Made by a program: the position numbers and the translations under genes. The notes beneath the pieces were generated by a model that was given only the letters and a program-made list of their open reading frames with translations, did no database searches and was not told where the DNA came from. DNA of 56,886 bases from DYQY01 sp964643725. GTDB lineage: Bacteria; Margulisbacteria; Riflemargulisbacteria; GWF2-35-9; DYQY01. Positions 43,746 to 51,053 of the stretch are shown here, piece after piece. Location: NCBI GenBank assembly GCA_964643725.1, contig CAZXTL010000009.1, positions 1 to 56,886 of the forward strand. Reading direction: 5' to 3'. Each line of letters starts with the position of its first letter. The stretch's first letter is position 1.

Positions 43746-45161
43746 ATGCAATTTAATAGTTTTCTTTTTGAACCCAATGATTATTTAATCGTTGCCTTTT
43801 CCGGTGGTGCGGATAGTTTGGCTTGTTTGCATTATTTATCTAAGGCTCATGACGTTAGTAAGTTATCAGCTTTTTATTTACATCACGGCTTAAGAGAAGA
43901 AGCAGATGCAGAAGTCGTTTTCTGTAGAGATTTTTGCGATAAACTAGGGATTACTTTTTATACTGATAAAGCAGATGTTCCAAAGCTTGCCCACGAGCAA
44001 AAGAAGAGCCTCGAACAAGTAGGACGAGAAGTAAGGTATCAAAAATTAGCAGAACTAGCTAGATATATCAAAATCCAAAATCCAAATGACCAGTCTTCGC
44101 CTAAAGGCTACGACTTGGCAAGCAAAATCAAACCACCACAAGCCTTAAGCCCCAAGCCTCAAGCCATAATCGTTACGGCTCATCATTTAGATGATCAAGT
44201 CGAATCAGTGTTGATGCAAATATTCTCTGGGACTAGTGGATTAAGGATAGGGATAGCTGAAAAGATAGAGATTAATGGCGTGGACGTAATTCGGCCATTG
44301 TTACAGGAAACCAAAGTAAATATTCTTAATTATTGCGAAGAAAATTCCTTGGATTATGTGACTGATGGGTCGAACTTAGAGAACGATTTTAAGCGTAATA
44401 AGCTAAGAAACATTGTTATTCCAATGATTAGGCAAACAATGAACCCTAATATCGAAAAGGCAATTGAGCGGTTTAAGAATATTTCGGAGGAAATGAGCTC
44501 TTATCTTGATGATCAGCTTGCAGTGTTACAGAAAAGTTTATCATTAGGTATGGCCTATGATTTGCAGTTGTTTCTTAAGTTACATCCTTTTATTCAGAAA
44601 GAGTTCATTAAAAGAGAGTTAGCTGGTAATGGAGTGGCAATTACTACTGGCTTATTAGAGGAGATTATTGCTCAGTTAAATAGCGAAAAACCAAATATTA
44701 AATATCTTATTAATAATGAGTTTCAATTAGTAAAGGAATATAAGGTTTTTAAGATATCAGGAATAACTTCAAAAGAGGGTGTGTATTGTCCATTACAGTT
44801 TGGAGAGAATTTCGTAGGAGATAATTTGATTACGGTTTATGTAGATACTATGTGTGTAGTAGATAAACGAAGGAAGTCTTCCATCTGTGTAGATGCTGAT
44901 ATGGTGGACATAGATTCGCTTGTTATTAGGAGTAAAGAAGTGGGAGATGCTTTTGTACCTTTAGGTATGACAGGGAACAAGAAGCTAAAGGATTATTTCA
45001 TAGACAAAAAAGTGCCAACCTCTGAACGAGACGAAGTTTTAGTAATCGAGCATATAGGTGGGATTATTTGGGTAGTTGGACATGAGATAGATGACAGGGT
45101 GAAAGTGACGCAGAATACTCAAAGTTTTCTTGTAATTGAATACACCCTTCCGTCAGGCTAA
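43746..45161 (+). CDS. tilS: tRNA(Ile)-lysidine synthase with repeat-derived insert
   Basis: TilS converts C34 to lysidine in the tRNA that reads AUA, and is essential in most bacteria. The PP-loop SGGADS is at residues 19-24. HHLDDQVESVLMQIFSG is the conserved family segment. The 471-residue length includes the usual C-terminal domains. Between the N-terminal fold and HHLDDQ, residues about 108-140 (KIQNPNDQSSP and SPKPQA) are encoded by an intergenic-type repeat inserted in frame. The start at the ATG follows a -10 box without a ribosome binding site. Confidence 0.93.
   Translation: MQFNSFLFEPNDYLIVAFSGGADSLACLHYLSKAHDVSKLSAFYLHHGLREEADAEVVFCRDFCDKLGITFYTDKADVPKLAHEQKKSLEQVGREVRYQKLAELARYIKIQNPNDQSSPKGYDLASKIKPPQALSPKPQAIIVTAHHLDDQVESVLMQIFSGTSGLRIGIAEKIEINGVDVIRPLLQETKVNILNYCEENSLDYVTDGSNLENDFKRNKLRNIVIPMIRQTMNPNIEKAIERFKNISEEMSSYLDDQLAVLQKSLSLGMAYDLQLFLKLHPFIQKEFIKRELAGNGVAITTGLLEEIIAQLNSEKPNIKYLINNEFQLVKEYKVFKISGITSKEGVYCPLQFGENFVGDNLITVYVDTMCVVDKRRKSSICVDADMVDIDSLVIRSKEVGDAFVPLGMTGNKKLKDYFIDKKVPTSERDEVLVIEHIGGIIWVVGHEIDDRVKVTQNTQSFLVIEYTLPSG
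44069..44166 (+). repeat. Repeat insertion in frame inside tilS
   Basis: 44071-44101 is identical to 13092-13122 in the ftsI-ddl gap. The right edge GGCAAGCAAAATC resembles GGCAGGCAAAATC at 13208-13220, so the insert looks like that repeat with its palindromic core deleted, plus a low-complexity CCTTAAGCCCCAAGCCTC tail. The reading frame is kept. Confidence 0.85.
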
Positions 45162-45171
45162 AGAGAGGGTG
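45143..45171 (+). promoter_or_regulatory. Possible hairpin covering the HD gene's ribosome binding site
   Basis: CACCCT (45143-45148) can pair with AGGGTG (45166-45171), which holds the ribosome binding site of the HD gene. The tilS stop at 45159-45161 lies in the loop, so ribosomes finishing tilS would open the stem. The stem is only 6 bp. Confidence 0.35.
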
Positions 45172-45177
45172 AAATAA

Positions 45178-45948
45178 ATGAGTATTGATATTAAAAAAGG
45201 CGAAGGCCTCTGGCTTGTTAATTACGCTGAGTCGTTTTATAAAGATGATAAAGAGTTTGATAAGAATATCAAGCTTAAAATTGACCATACGTTTAGAGTG
45301 GTATCAATTATTAAAGATATTTGTGAACATGAGGGGCTTTCAGATAAAGACACGAAGTTGTCAGAGACCATTGCCTTGTTTCATGATGTTGGTAGGTTTG
45401 AACAGCTTAAGCGTTACAATACTTTTGCTGATGTGCTTTCAATAGACCACGCAGAGTTAGCATTGGATGTTTGTGAGAATTATAATCTATTGTCTGAGCT
45501 AAATGAGCTAGATGCTTGTTTGGTGGAGTATGCCATTAAACATCACAATAAGCTTTATTTGCCTAAGGATGCTTCACCTTCTGAACTCTTGTATGCTTCG
45601 CTTATCAGGGATGCTGACAAGGTAGATATTTATAAAACATTAATTAGCCATTTTGCTGCCTGGGATGGCAAAGAAGCATCTATTGTTACCTTCGGATTAA
45701 CAATAGAGAAGAAACTCACTCCTGAGGCCGTAGATAAGGTTTTAGCGGGAGAGATAGTTGAACATGTAGATATGCGAACAGCTTATGATTTCTTGCTTAT
45801 GCTTATTGGATGGCTCAATGACTTGAATTTTGATAGGAGCCTAGAGTTAATCATAGAACGAGGTTATTTAGAAACTTTACTAAACTTTTTACCTGAAGGA
45901 ACTGAAAAGGACAAAATAACTCAGTGGGTTAAGGGAATAATCGGTTAA
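45178..45948 (+). CDS. HD-domain phosphohydrolase
   Basis: A 256-residue protein with HD-superfamily metal ligands: H37 in IDHTFRV, H69-D70 in FHDVGRFEQ, H91, H122-H123 and D145 in RDADKVD. Such proteins hydrolyse phosphate esters of nucleotides. The substrate cannot be read from the sequence. It is 16 nt after tilS with GAGAGGG as ribosome binding site, possibly coupled through a short hairpin. Its last 4 nt overlap a small - strand ORF. Confidence 0.85.
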   Translation: MSIDIKKGEGLWLVNYAESFYKDDKEFDKNIKLKIDHTFRVVSIIKDICEHEGLSDKDTKLSETIALFHDVGRFEQLKRYNTFADVLSIDHAELALDVCENYNLLSELNELDACLVEYAIKHHNKLYLPKDASPSELLYASLIRDADKVDIYKTLISHFAAWDGKEASIVTFGLTIEKKLTPEAVDKVLAGEIVEHVDMRTAYDFLLMLIGWLNDLNFDRSLELIIERGYLETLLNFLPEGTEKDKITQWVKGIIG

Positions 45949-46070
45949 GGTTTTTTCTTTGTTTTAATAGGTTGTTCTTTTTTCTTAAATTCACCAGAAA
46001 AGTTTGTTAGGCTGCTGAGAAATTTTTCTCGATTATCTTTCAGATTGGTGATTGTTAATTTTTTAAGCAT
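45945..46070 (-). CDS. 41-residue ORF resembling the tail of the VapB antitoxin
   Basis: This short ORF starts MLKKLTITNLKDNREKFLSS and contains KFLSSLTNFSGEFKKKEQ, which aligns with SPFLESLNNFSEDFMKNRNQ at the end of the VapB encoded at 46553-46783. That region of VapB normally grips the toxin, so the peptide could be a DNA-binding-free antitoxin or a decayed remnant. Upstream AT-rich sequence (AGTATATGATATATAT) resembles the VapB operator, and AGGA lies 5 nt before the ATG. Short, so uncertain. Confidence 0.45.
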   Translation of the reverse strand: MLKKLTITNLKDNREKFLSSLTNFSGEFKKKEQPIKTKKKP

Positions 46071-46151
46071 AATAATCCTATAATATATATCATATACTAA
46101 ATAAATCTCTTTTCAAGTTTCAGATTATGGCTGGATGAAATTAGTAATTAA

Positions 46152-46553
46152 TTATTTTGACCAGTTTTCTACTCTAAGATTGTCTATTCTAAGGAATTCT
46201 TTTTCATTATTTGTAACTATTGTCATTTCTTTTGCTAAAGCTTGAGCCCCGATTTGATTGTCTAAAGGTCCAATAGGCGTTCCTTTTCTTTCAAGGTCTG
46301 CTCTAATAATCCCGTAAAAGATTGAGTCATCATTATCGTAGGGAAGAATAGTGAATCCTGACAGGAAGTCTTCAAGTACAGTTAAGTTTTTTGAAACATG
46401 TATACTTTTACGAGTGCCATAATATAGTTCAGATGTAGTTATAGAGGATATGCAAAGTTCTCCTGGTGCGAACGAGATTATTTTTGATATAAGTTTTTTG
46501 TTATTATTTTTAATTAGATAAATACAGATATTCGTGTCGAGTAGGTATTTCAC
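46152..46553 (-). CDS. vapC: VapC-type PIN-domain toxin ribonuclease
   Basis: A 133-residue PIN nuclease. The acidic site is visible as D6 in LLDTNICIYLI, the glutamate in TTSELYYGT, the aspartate in GPLDNQIGAQAL and the VTNNEKEF end motif. VapC toxins cut RNA, often tRNA. Its ATG overlaps the vapB stop by one base, the usual coupling. Confidence 0.92.
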   Translation of the reverse strand: MKYLLDTNICIYLIKNNNKKLISKIISFAPGELCISSITTSELYYGTRKSIHVSKNLTVLEDFLSGFTILPYDNDDSIFYGIIRADLERKGTPIGPLDNQIGAQALAKEMTIVTNNEKEFLRIDNLRVENWSK

Positions 46554-46783
46554 TAGAATATATCCTCTCTTTTTTGTTCCTCTGGTTGATTTCTGTTTTT
46601 CATAAAATCTTCAGAGAAATTGTTGAGGCTTTCAAGAAAAGGGCTCCAGCTATTTTTTATAGACATTATTCTTAGCACACTACCTATTTTATCAATAAAG
46701 ACTTCCTTATCGTTGAAGCGATATTCTTTTGGTATTCGTATCGCTTGACTTCTTCCGTTAACAAATACAGTAGTTTTTTTCAT
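46553..46783 (-). CDS. vapB: VapB-type antitoxin
   Basis: A 76-residue protein with an AbrB/MazE-like DNA-binding N-terminus (TTVFVNGRSQAIRIPKEYRF) and a C-terminal tail for toxin binding. Positioned directly before vapC. A palindromic operator overlaps its promoter. AGAGGT acts as ribosome binding site. Confidence 0.9.
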   Translation of the reverse strand: MKKTTVFVNGRSQAIRIPKEYRFNDKEVFIDKIGSVLRIMSIKNSWSPFLESLNNFSEDFMKNRNQPEEQKREDIF

Positions 46784-46794
46784 TTTGCACCTCT

Positions 46795-46817
46795 AGTATA
46801 TATCAAATAGTATATAC
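46795..46817 (-). promoter_or_regulatory. Operator and promoter of vapBC
   Basis: Inverted repeat GTATATA (46796-46802) and TATATAC (46811-46817) with an 8-bp centre, containing two possible TATACT -10 boxes on the - strand. This fits autoregulation by VapBC, as is usual for the family. Confidence 0.7.
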
Positions 46818-46873
46818 CCATTTATGTAAAATTAAAACATGGTTTTTGTGAATTTAGATTTCAGTGGCTAGTT

Positions 46874-47015
46874 AAATCCCAATGTCAAATGACAAAATCC
46901 AAACAAATCATATAATCCTTAAAATCCAAATGTTGGTTTTGATTTTTTGTCTTTAAGTATTTAAGCATTTGGCATTATTGATTTATTTGTTATTTGGGTT
47001 TTGAGTTTTGGATTT
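46874..47015. repeat. Empty palindromic element, IVS-like arms
   Basis: The left arm starts AAATCCCAATGTCAAATGAC and the right arm ends TTTGAGTTTTGGATTT; they are imperfect inverted repeats of about 45-60 nt. The same arms flank the four-helix-bundle genes near 52.6 and 55.0 kb. No gene inside. The rest of the vapB-rmlA gap shows only the rmlA ribosome binding site. Confidence 0.7.
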
Positions 47016-47110
47016 ACTTTCCTTCAACCCTTAAACTCTTAAACCATTCACTATTCACCATTCCCCCAAGATATGCGACAATAAACTATACAAAAAATGG
47101 AGGGTCTTAT

Positions 47111-47983
47111 ATGAAAGGTATAGTTTTAGCAGGAGGCAAAGGCACCAGACTTTATCCCCTAACCAAAGTAATGTCCAAACAACTTTTACCGGTTTATGAC
47201 AAACCACTTATCTATTATCCATTATCAGTTTTGATGCTTGCTGGGATTAGGGAGATACTTATTATTTCCACGCCAGAAGATATCCCAAGGTTTGAGAGTT
47301 TTTTTGGAGACGGTTCAGATTATGGACTAGCAATAAGCTATAAAGTACAGAAAGATCCAAACGGACTTGCTGAGGCTTTTATTTTAGGCGAAGAGTTCAT
47401 CGATGGTGATGATGTTTGTATGATACTTGGTGATAACATTTTCTATGGTCATGATTTTGTGAATTTCCTAAAGGAAGCTGTTATTAATATTAAAAAAGAT
47501 GGTGGCGGACTTGTTTTCGGTTATAGAGTAAAAGACCCTGAACGTTATGGAGTAGTTGAATTTGATGCTGAGGGAAAAGCTATTAGCATAGAGGAAAAGC
47601 CTCTTAAACCTAAGAGTAATTATGCAGTAGTTGGCCTATATTTATATGATAATTCTGTTGTAGATATTGCTAAGAATTTAAAGCCATCTTCAAGGGGAGA
47701 GCTAGAGATTACAGATGTTAATAGGATTTATCTTGAGAATAATAAGCTACAAGTAATGAATCTAGGTAGAGGGTTTGCGTGGTTAGATACAGGCACCCAT
47801 GAGAGCCTCTTAGATGCAGCATATTTTGTGAAGACTATTGAAGAGCGCCAAGGTGTAAAGATTTCTTGTATAGAAGAGATAGCTTATCTTAAAGGTTGGA
47901 TTAGTAGAGAGCAATTGGCTAAGCTAGCTGAGCAGTTAAAAAGCAATCAATACGGCGAATATCTAAAAGGAATCCTTAAGTGA
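47111..47983 (+). CDS. rmlA: Glucose-1-phosphate thymidylyltransferase
   Basis: RmlA makes dTDP-glucose, the first step to dTDP-sugars such as rhamnose. From the ATG at 47111 it is 290 residues, normal for the family, and opens MKGIVLAGGKGTRLYPLTKV, with KQLLPVYDKPLIYYPLS following. TGGAGGG lies 6 nt before the ATG. The frame runs upstream to 46994, but that part is repeat sequence. It overlaps wecB by 4 nt. rmlB, C and D are not in the window. Confidence 0.95.
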   Translation: MKGIVLAGGKGTRLYPLTKVMSKQLLPVYDKPLIYYPLSVLMLAGIREILIISTPEDIPRFESFFGDGSDYGLAISYKVQKDPNGLAEAFILGEEFIDGDDVCMILGDNIFYGHDFVNFLKEAVINIKKDGGGLVFGYRVKDPERYGVVEFDAEGKAISIEEKPLKPKSNYAVVGLYLYDNSVVDIAKNLKPSSRGELEITDVNRIYLENNKLQVMNLGRGFAWLDTGTHESLLDAAYFVKTIEERQGVKISCIEEIAYLKGWISREQLAKLAEQLKSNQYGEYLKGILK

Positions 47984-49149
47984 AGAAGGTACTAATCGTT
48001 TTCGGCACCAGGCCGGAAGCCATTAAAATGTGTCCTTTGGTCCATGAGTTTAAAAAATATCCTGATATTTTTCAGACCAAAGTATGCGTGACAGCTCAAC
48101 ATCGCGAGATGCTAGATCAAGTATTAACTATTTTTGAGATAGTTCCTGATTATGATCTAAATATAATGAAAGAAGGACAAGACCTATTTGATATAACCAG
48201 TAGGGTGCTTCTTGAGATAAGACCTGTTTTGAAAGAGTTTTCTCCTGATTTAGTGCTAGTTCATGGTGACACTACTACAGCTTTTGCTACTAGTCTGGCA
48301 GCTTTTTATGAGCAGATACCTATAGGGCATATCGAGGCAGGGCTTAGGACGTACGACCTAGCATCACCTTGGCCTGAAGAAGCCAATCGTCAGCTTTCCG
48401 ACCGTCTTTGTAAGTATCATTTTGCCCCAACTCAAAGGAACGCAGATTGCTTATTAAGTGAATATATTAGTGGAGAACATATTGTTGTTACTGGTAATAC
48501 GGTTAACGACGCCCTCCATTGGGTTACCGAAAAGATAAACTCAGATTCCAATATCAAAGCAACTTTAAATAAACGTATAGCAGATTTTGGTTACGATAAA
48601 CTTTTCACTTTTCACCTTTCACCTTTCACTCAAAATGAGCGCAAGCTCATTTTGATAACTGGTCATCGTAGAGAGAACTTTGGACAAGGGTTCTTGAATA
48701 TCTGTGAAGCCATCAAGGAAATTGCTAACAAATATCCAGAGGTTGATATTGTTTATCCTCTGCATCTTAATCCTAATGTGCGTAATCCTGTGAATGATGT
48801 GCTTAAAGGCATCAAAAACGTTTATTTGATAGAGCCGTTAGATTATTTGCCCTTTGTTTATTTGATGAGCAAATCAACAGTTATTCTCACAGATAGTGGT
48901 GGTATTCAAGAGGAGGCACCAGGGCTCGGAAAACCAGTGCTTGTAATGAGAGATACAACTGAACGGCCAGAAGGGATTGAGGCAGGGACTGTTAAATTGG
49001 TTGGAACAGACAAATCAAAGATTGTTGCAGAAATGAATGTATTGCTTAATGACAAAATAGCTTATGACAAAATGGCTAAAGCATATAACCCCTATGGTGA
49101 TGGCAAAGCTTGTGAGCGAATAGTTAGTTATTTGAGGGATAATTTATGA
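47980..49149 (+). CDS. wecB: UDP-N-acetylglucosamine 2-epimerase with in-frame repeat
   Basis: The enzyme interconverts UDP-GlcNAc and UDP-ManNAc. The family pattern is clear: FGTRPEAIKMCPLVHEFK, HGDTTTAFATSLAAFY, HIEAGLRTYDLASPWPEE, TGHRREN, DSGGIQEEAP. It starts at a GTG in the rmlA stop (GTGA). Between GYDKL and ILITGHRREN, residues about 208-222 (FTFHLSPFTQNER) are encoded by repeat-like TTTCACC units and a perfect hairpin, an unusual addition to an otherwise standard 389-residue enzyme. Confidence 0.95.
   Translation: MKKVLIVFGTRPEAIKMCPLVHEFKKYPDIFQTKVCVTAQHREMLDQVLTIFEIVPDYDLNIMKEGQDLFDITSRVLLEIRPVLKEFSPDLVLVHGDTTTAFATSLAAFYEQIPIGHIEAGLRTYDLASPWPEEANRQLSDRLCKYHFAPTQRNADCLLSEYISGEHIVVTGNTVNDALHWVTEKINSDSNIKATLNKRIADFGYDKLFTFHLSPFTQNERKLILITGHRRENFGQGFLNICEAIKEIANKYPEVDIVYPLHLNPNVRNPVNDVLKGIKNVYLIEPLDYLPFVYLMSKSTVILTDSGGIQEEAPGLGKPVLVMRDTTERPEGIEAGTVKLVGTDKSKIVAEMNVLLNDKIAYDKMAKAYNPYGDGKACERIVSYLRDNL
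48596..48656 (+). repeat. Repeat and perfect hairpin inside wecB
   Basis: Four ACTTTTCACC-type units (48603-48630) run into an 11-bp perfect inverted repeat, TCAAAATGAGC (48630-48640) and GCTCATTTTGA (48645-48655), closed by a GCAA loop. The unit type also appears at 24205-24230 and around the gene at 50594. The frame is kept. Confidence 0.75.
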
Positions 49150-49724
49150 AAAAAATATTATTAACAATTTTATTAATAGTTTTACTTGTTCCTACAATTT
49201 ATGTTGGAAGGATTCTAATAGGATTTCCTTTTACTCCTGAGCAACTTATTGTAAATCAACCAGTTGAAAAGGTAGACATTATTGTTGTCCCATCTGGTGA
49301 GATGGAGCGCCTTGAGTACGCTTTTTCTTTAGCAGAGCAGGGTTATGCTGACAAGATTCTTTACTCTGGTGGTTATGTAGAAAATTATCAGAATGAGTAT
49401 ATGAATAGACTGCGAGTTAAGGGTGTAGAGTTGGTTGTATTATCTGACTCTATTTCTACTTATACAGACGCTATTTTAACTAAGCAATATATCCAAAATA
49501 GGAATATTCATAAGCTAATGTTAGTAACATCTCCATATCATAGCTATCGAGTGTATAAAACTTTCACTAAACTAATCCCTGACAAAAAACTTATCTCTGT
49601 GCCAGTAGTTGGTTCAGCGTTTAAGATAAGTGATGCAAAGTATAAGGAAAAGTCCTTTAGTCAGCTAGCGTTTCGTTCAGAGCAATTGAAGTATCTATTT
49701 TATGCTGTGAAATATGGGATATAA
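49146..49724 (+). CDS. DUF218 (YdcF/SanA-like) protein
   Basis: A 192-residue protein with one N-terminal membrane segment (about 4-22) and a DUF218 domain: VDIIVVPSGEMERLEYAF, YADKILYSGG, YTDAILTKQY and VTSPYHSYRVYKTF. The family includes SanA and ElyC, linked to envelope integrity. It overlaps wecB by 4 nt, so it belongs to the sugar gene operon. Biochemical role is not defined. Confidence 0.82.
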   Translation: MKKILLTILLIVLLVPTIYVGRILIGFPFTPEQLIVNQPVEKVDIIVVPSGEMERLEYAFSLAEQGYADKILYSGGYVENYQNEYMNRLRVKGVELVVLSDSISTYTDAILTKQYIQNRNIHKLMLVTSPYHSYRVYKTFTKLIPDKKLISVPVVGSAFKISDAKYKEKSFSQLAFRSEQLKYLFYAVKYGI

Positions 49725-49726
49725 GA

Positions 49727-49790
49727 ACGAAGTCACGGAAAAAACGAAGTGACTAAATAACGAAATAACGAAATGACGAAGTGACGAAAT
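49727..49790. repeat. Tandem ACGAAnTGA/ATAACGAA repeat
   Basis: Nine-base units (AACGAAGTCACGG, ACGAAGTGACTA, AATAACGAA, ATGACGAAGTGACG) run for about 60 nt after the DUF218 stop, ending in a piece of palindrome arm (CCAAATAAATCATAAAATGCC). Similar to 28518-28571. Confidence 0.7.
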
Positions 49791-49835
49791 CCAAATAAAT
49801 CATAAAATGCCAAATCTATAATTTAAGAATAAGAA

Positions 49836-49912
49836 ATTTGATATCGCAAAATGTGATACATTCTTTAAGGAGCCATAATGGCACCTTAGAAGAGGCGCTC
49901 ATTCTAACCCTT
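49836..49912 (+). pseudogene. Decayed ORF6N-like fragment
   Basis: In one frame this reads LISQNVIHSLRSHNGTLEE, similar to the LISQNEISSWGG stretch of the intact ORF6N gene at 50040 and to SQ-NGTL patterns that I recall in other ORF6N proteins. A related block, SQNAIPSLWSQIGTLKIGE, is at 52465-52525, and a more decayed one near 56405-56455. Each lies before a shared promoter. Short, so tentative. Confidence 0.4.
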
Positions 49913-49955
49913 TAACTCTCTAACACATCAACTCATAAACAATTAATTATAATTA

Positions 49956-50014
49956 TTGACGTTAAATTATTTGTAACACAAAAAGTTGACTTAAGTTTTA
50001 AGATTTAGTAGTAT
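49956..50014 (+). promoter_or_regulatory. Shared double-box promoter, copy 1
   Basis: TTGACG (49956), second box TTGACT exactly 30 bp later (49986-49991), 17-bp spacer and TAGTAT (50009-50014). The TTGACT/TAGTAT pair is a good sigma-70 promoter; the upstream box may be an operator half-site. Ribosome binding site AAGGAGAG follows. Confidence 0.75.
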
Positions 50015-50039
50015 ATACAGTTATAAGGAGAGTGAGGTT

Positions 50040-50552
50040 ATGGAAGAACTATTAACTGTAGAGAATATTCAAGCTAAGATTTATCTAATACGAGGTAAGA
50101 GCGTAATGTTAGACCATGATTTAGCAGACGTTTATCAAGTTGAAACTAGGCGTTTAAATGAACAAGTCAAACGTAACATGGGAAGATTTCCTGAGGAATT
50201 TATGTTTCAGTTAACAACAAAAGAATATACAGACTTGATATCGCAAAATGAGATATCAAGTTGGGGTGGCGTAAGAAAGTTACCCTATGTTTTTACAGAA
50301 CATGGGACAATTATGTTATCTAGTGTTTTAAAAACTAAAAAAGCTATTGAAATGAGTATTTTAGTTGTTAAAGCATTTGTGAAATTAAGAGACATGTATG
50401 CTTTTTATGATGAATTAAGAATAAAGATTAGGGAAATTGAAATTAGGCAAAGTGATTCAGAAGAGCATATTCAATCGCTTATTGAAGCAGTAAATATTCT
50501 GTTAGTTCCACCTGAAGAGAATAAGAGGCAGATTGGGTTTATAACGGAATAG
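50040..50552 (+). CDS. ORF6N-domain DNA-binding protein, module 1
   Basis: A 170-residue protein with an ORF6N domain (PF10543 type), residues about 8-115: KIYLIRGKSVMLDHDLADVY, RRLNEQVKRNMGRFPEEFMF and LPYVFTEHGTIMLSSVL. ORF6N proteins are mainly known from phages and mobile elements and are thought to bind DNA. The C-terminal 50 residues form a helix. It is followed by a four-helix-bundle gene and driven by the double-box promoter. A fragment of this gene lies at 56233-56361. Confidence 0.88.
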   Translation: MEELLTVENIQAKIYLIRGKSVMLDHDLADVYQVETRRLNEQVKRNMGRFPEEFMFQLTTKEYTDLISQNEISSWGGVRKLPYVFTEHGTIMLSSVLKTKKAIEMSILVVKAFVKLRDMYAFYDELRIKIREIEIRQSDSEEHIQSLIEAVNILLVPPEENKRQIGFITE

Positions 50553-50590
50553 TTTAAAGTTGAAAGTGAAAAGTTGAAGGTTGAAGGGGT
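50551..50590. repeat. Left arm of a second palindrome type around a four-helix-bundle gene
   Basis: TTTAAAGTTGAAAGTGAAAAG-like sequence stands directly before the gene at 50594; its inverse, CTTGAAACTTTTAACTTGTTTC-like, stands directly after it (50948-50985). The units are AAGTTGAA and its complement. Confidence 0.6.
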
Positions 50591-50593
50591 AGT

Positions 50594-50950
50594 ATGAAGT
50601 ATAATAGTTTTGAAGATTTATCTGTGTGGCAAAAATCTTTTACTTTGAGTGTACGTATTTATAGGTATTTTGTTGACCTAAAGGATTATGGGTTCAAGGA
50701 CCAAATAACTAGGTCTGCGCTCTCTGTCTCATCAAATATAGCTGAGGGTTATGAACGAGATTCACAAAAAGAGTTTGTGAGGTTTTTGAGAATCGCCAAG
50801 GGATCATGCGGTGAGCTACGAACACAACTAAGAATTGCAGGTGAAATTGATTATTTAAACAAAAGTACTGCAAATGAATTTATTAATGAAAGTGTTTGTA
50901 TTTCTAAAATGATTGCAGCATTAATAAAAAAGGTAGCTAATTCTACTTGA
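50594..50950 (+). CDS. Four-helix-bundle protein (S23/IVP type), module 1
   Basis: A 118-residue protein of the family found in 23S rRNA intervening sequences: SFEDLSVWQKSFTLSVRIYR, DQITRSALSVSSNIAEGYER, FLRIAKGSCGELRTQLRIA. Relatives include Avd of diversity-generating retroelements. The function of the stand-alone proteins is not known; nucleic-acid binding is suspected. It follows an ORF6N gene and is bracketed by inverted AAGTTGAAAGT-type arms. It differs clearly from the copies at 52626 and 55023. Confidence 0.88.
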   Translation: MKYNSFEDLSVWQKSFTLSVRIYRYFVDLKDYGFKDQITRSALSVSSNIAEGYERDSQKEFVRFLRIAKGSCGELRTQLRIAGEIDYLNKSTANEFINESVCISKMIAALIKKVANST

Positions 50951-50985
50951 AACTTTTAACTTGTTTCTTTTAACTATAATTCATT
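50948..50985. repeat. Right arm of the second palindrome type
   Basis: Imperfect inverse of 50551-50590, directly after the four-helix-bundle stop. Followed by C-rich sequence (TTCCCTATTCCCCAATCTCC) related to the inserts in the next gene. Confidence 0.55.
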
Positions 50986-51038
50986 GACTCCTCCTGACAC
51001 GCTTCCCGTTCCCTATTCCCCAATCTCCACCAAAAAGC

Positions 51039-51044
51039 TATAAT
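51039..51044 (+). promoter_or_regulatory. -10 box of the UDP-sugar dehydrogenase gene
   Basis: TATAAT lies 9 nt before the ATG at 51054. The bases between (ACCCCCATC) hold no ribosome binding site, so the mRNA would have almost no leader. Confidence 0.45.
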
Positions 51045-51053
51045 ACCCCCATC

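Noticed and set aside
46994..47110. Upstream extension of rmlA (39 residues)
   Set aside because: Encoded by repeat sequence; the ATG at 47111 has a strong ribosome binding site and the expected family N-terminus.
49836..49912. The ORF6N-like block as an expressed small gene
   Set aside because: No start codon with a ribosome binding site and the similarity covers only about 20 residues.
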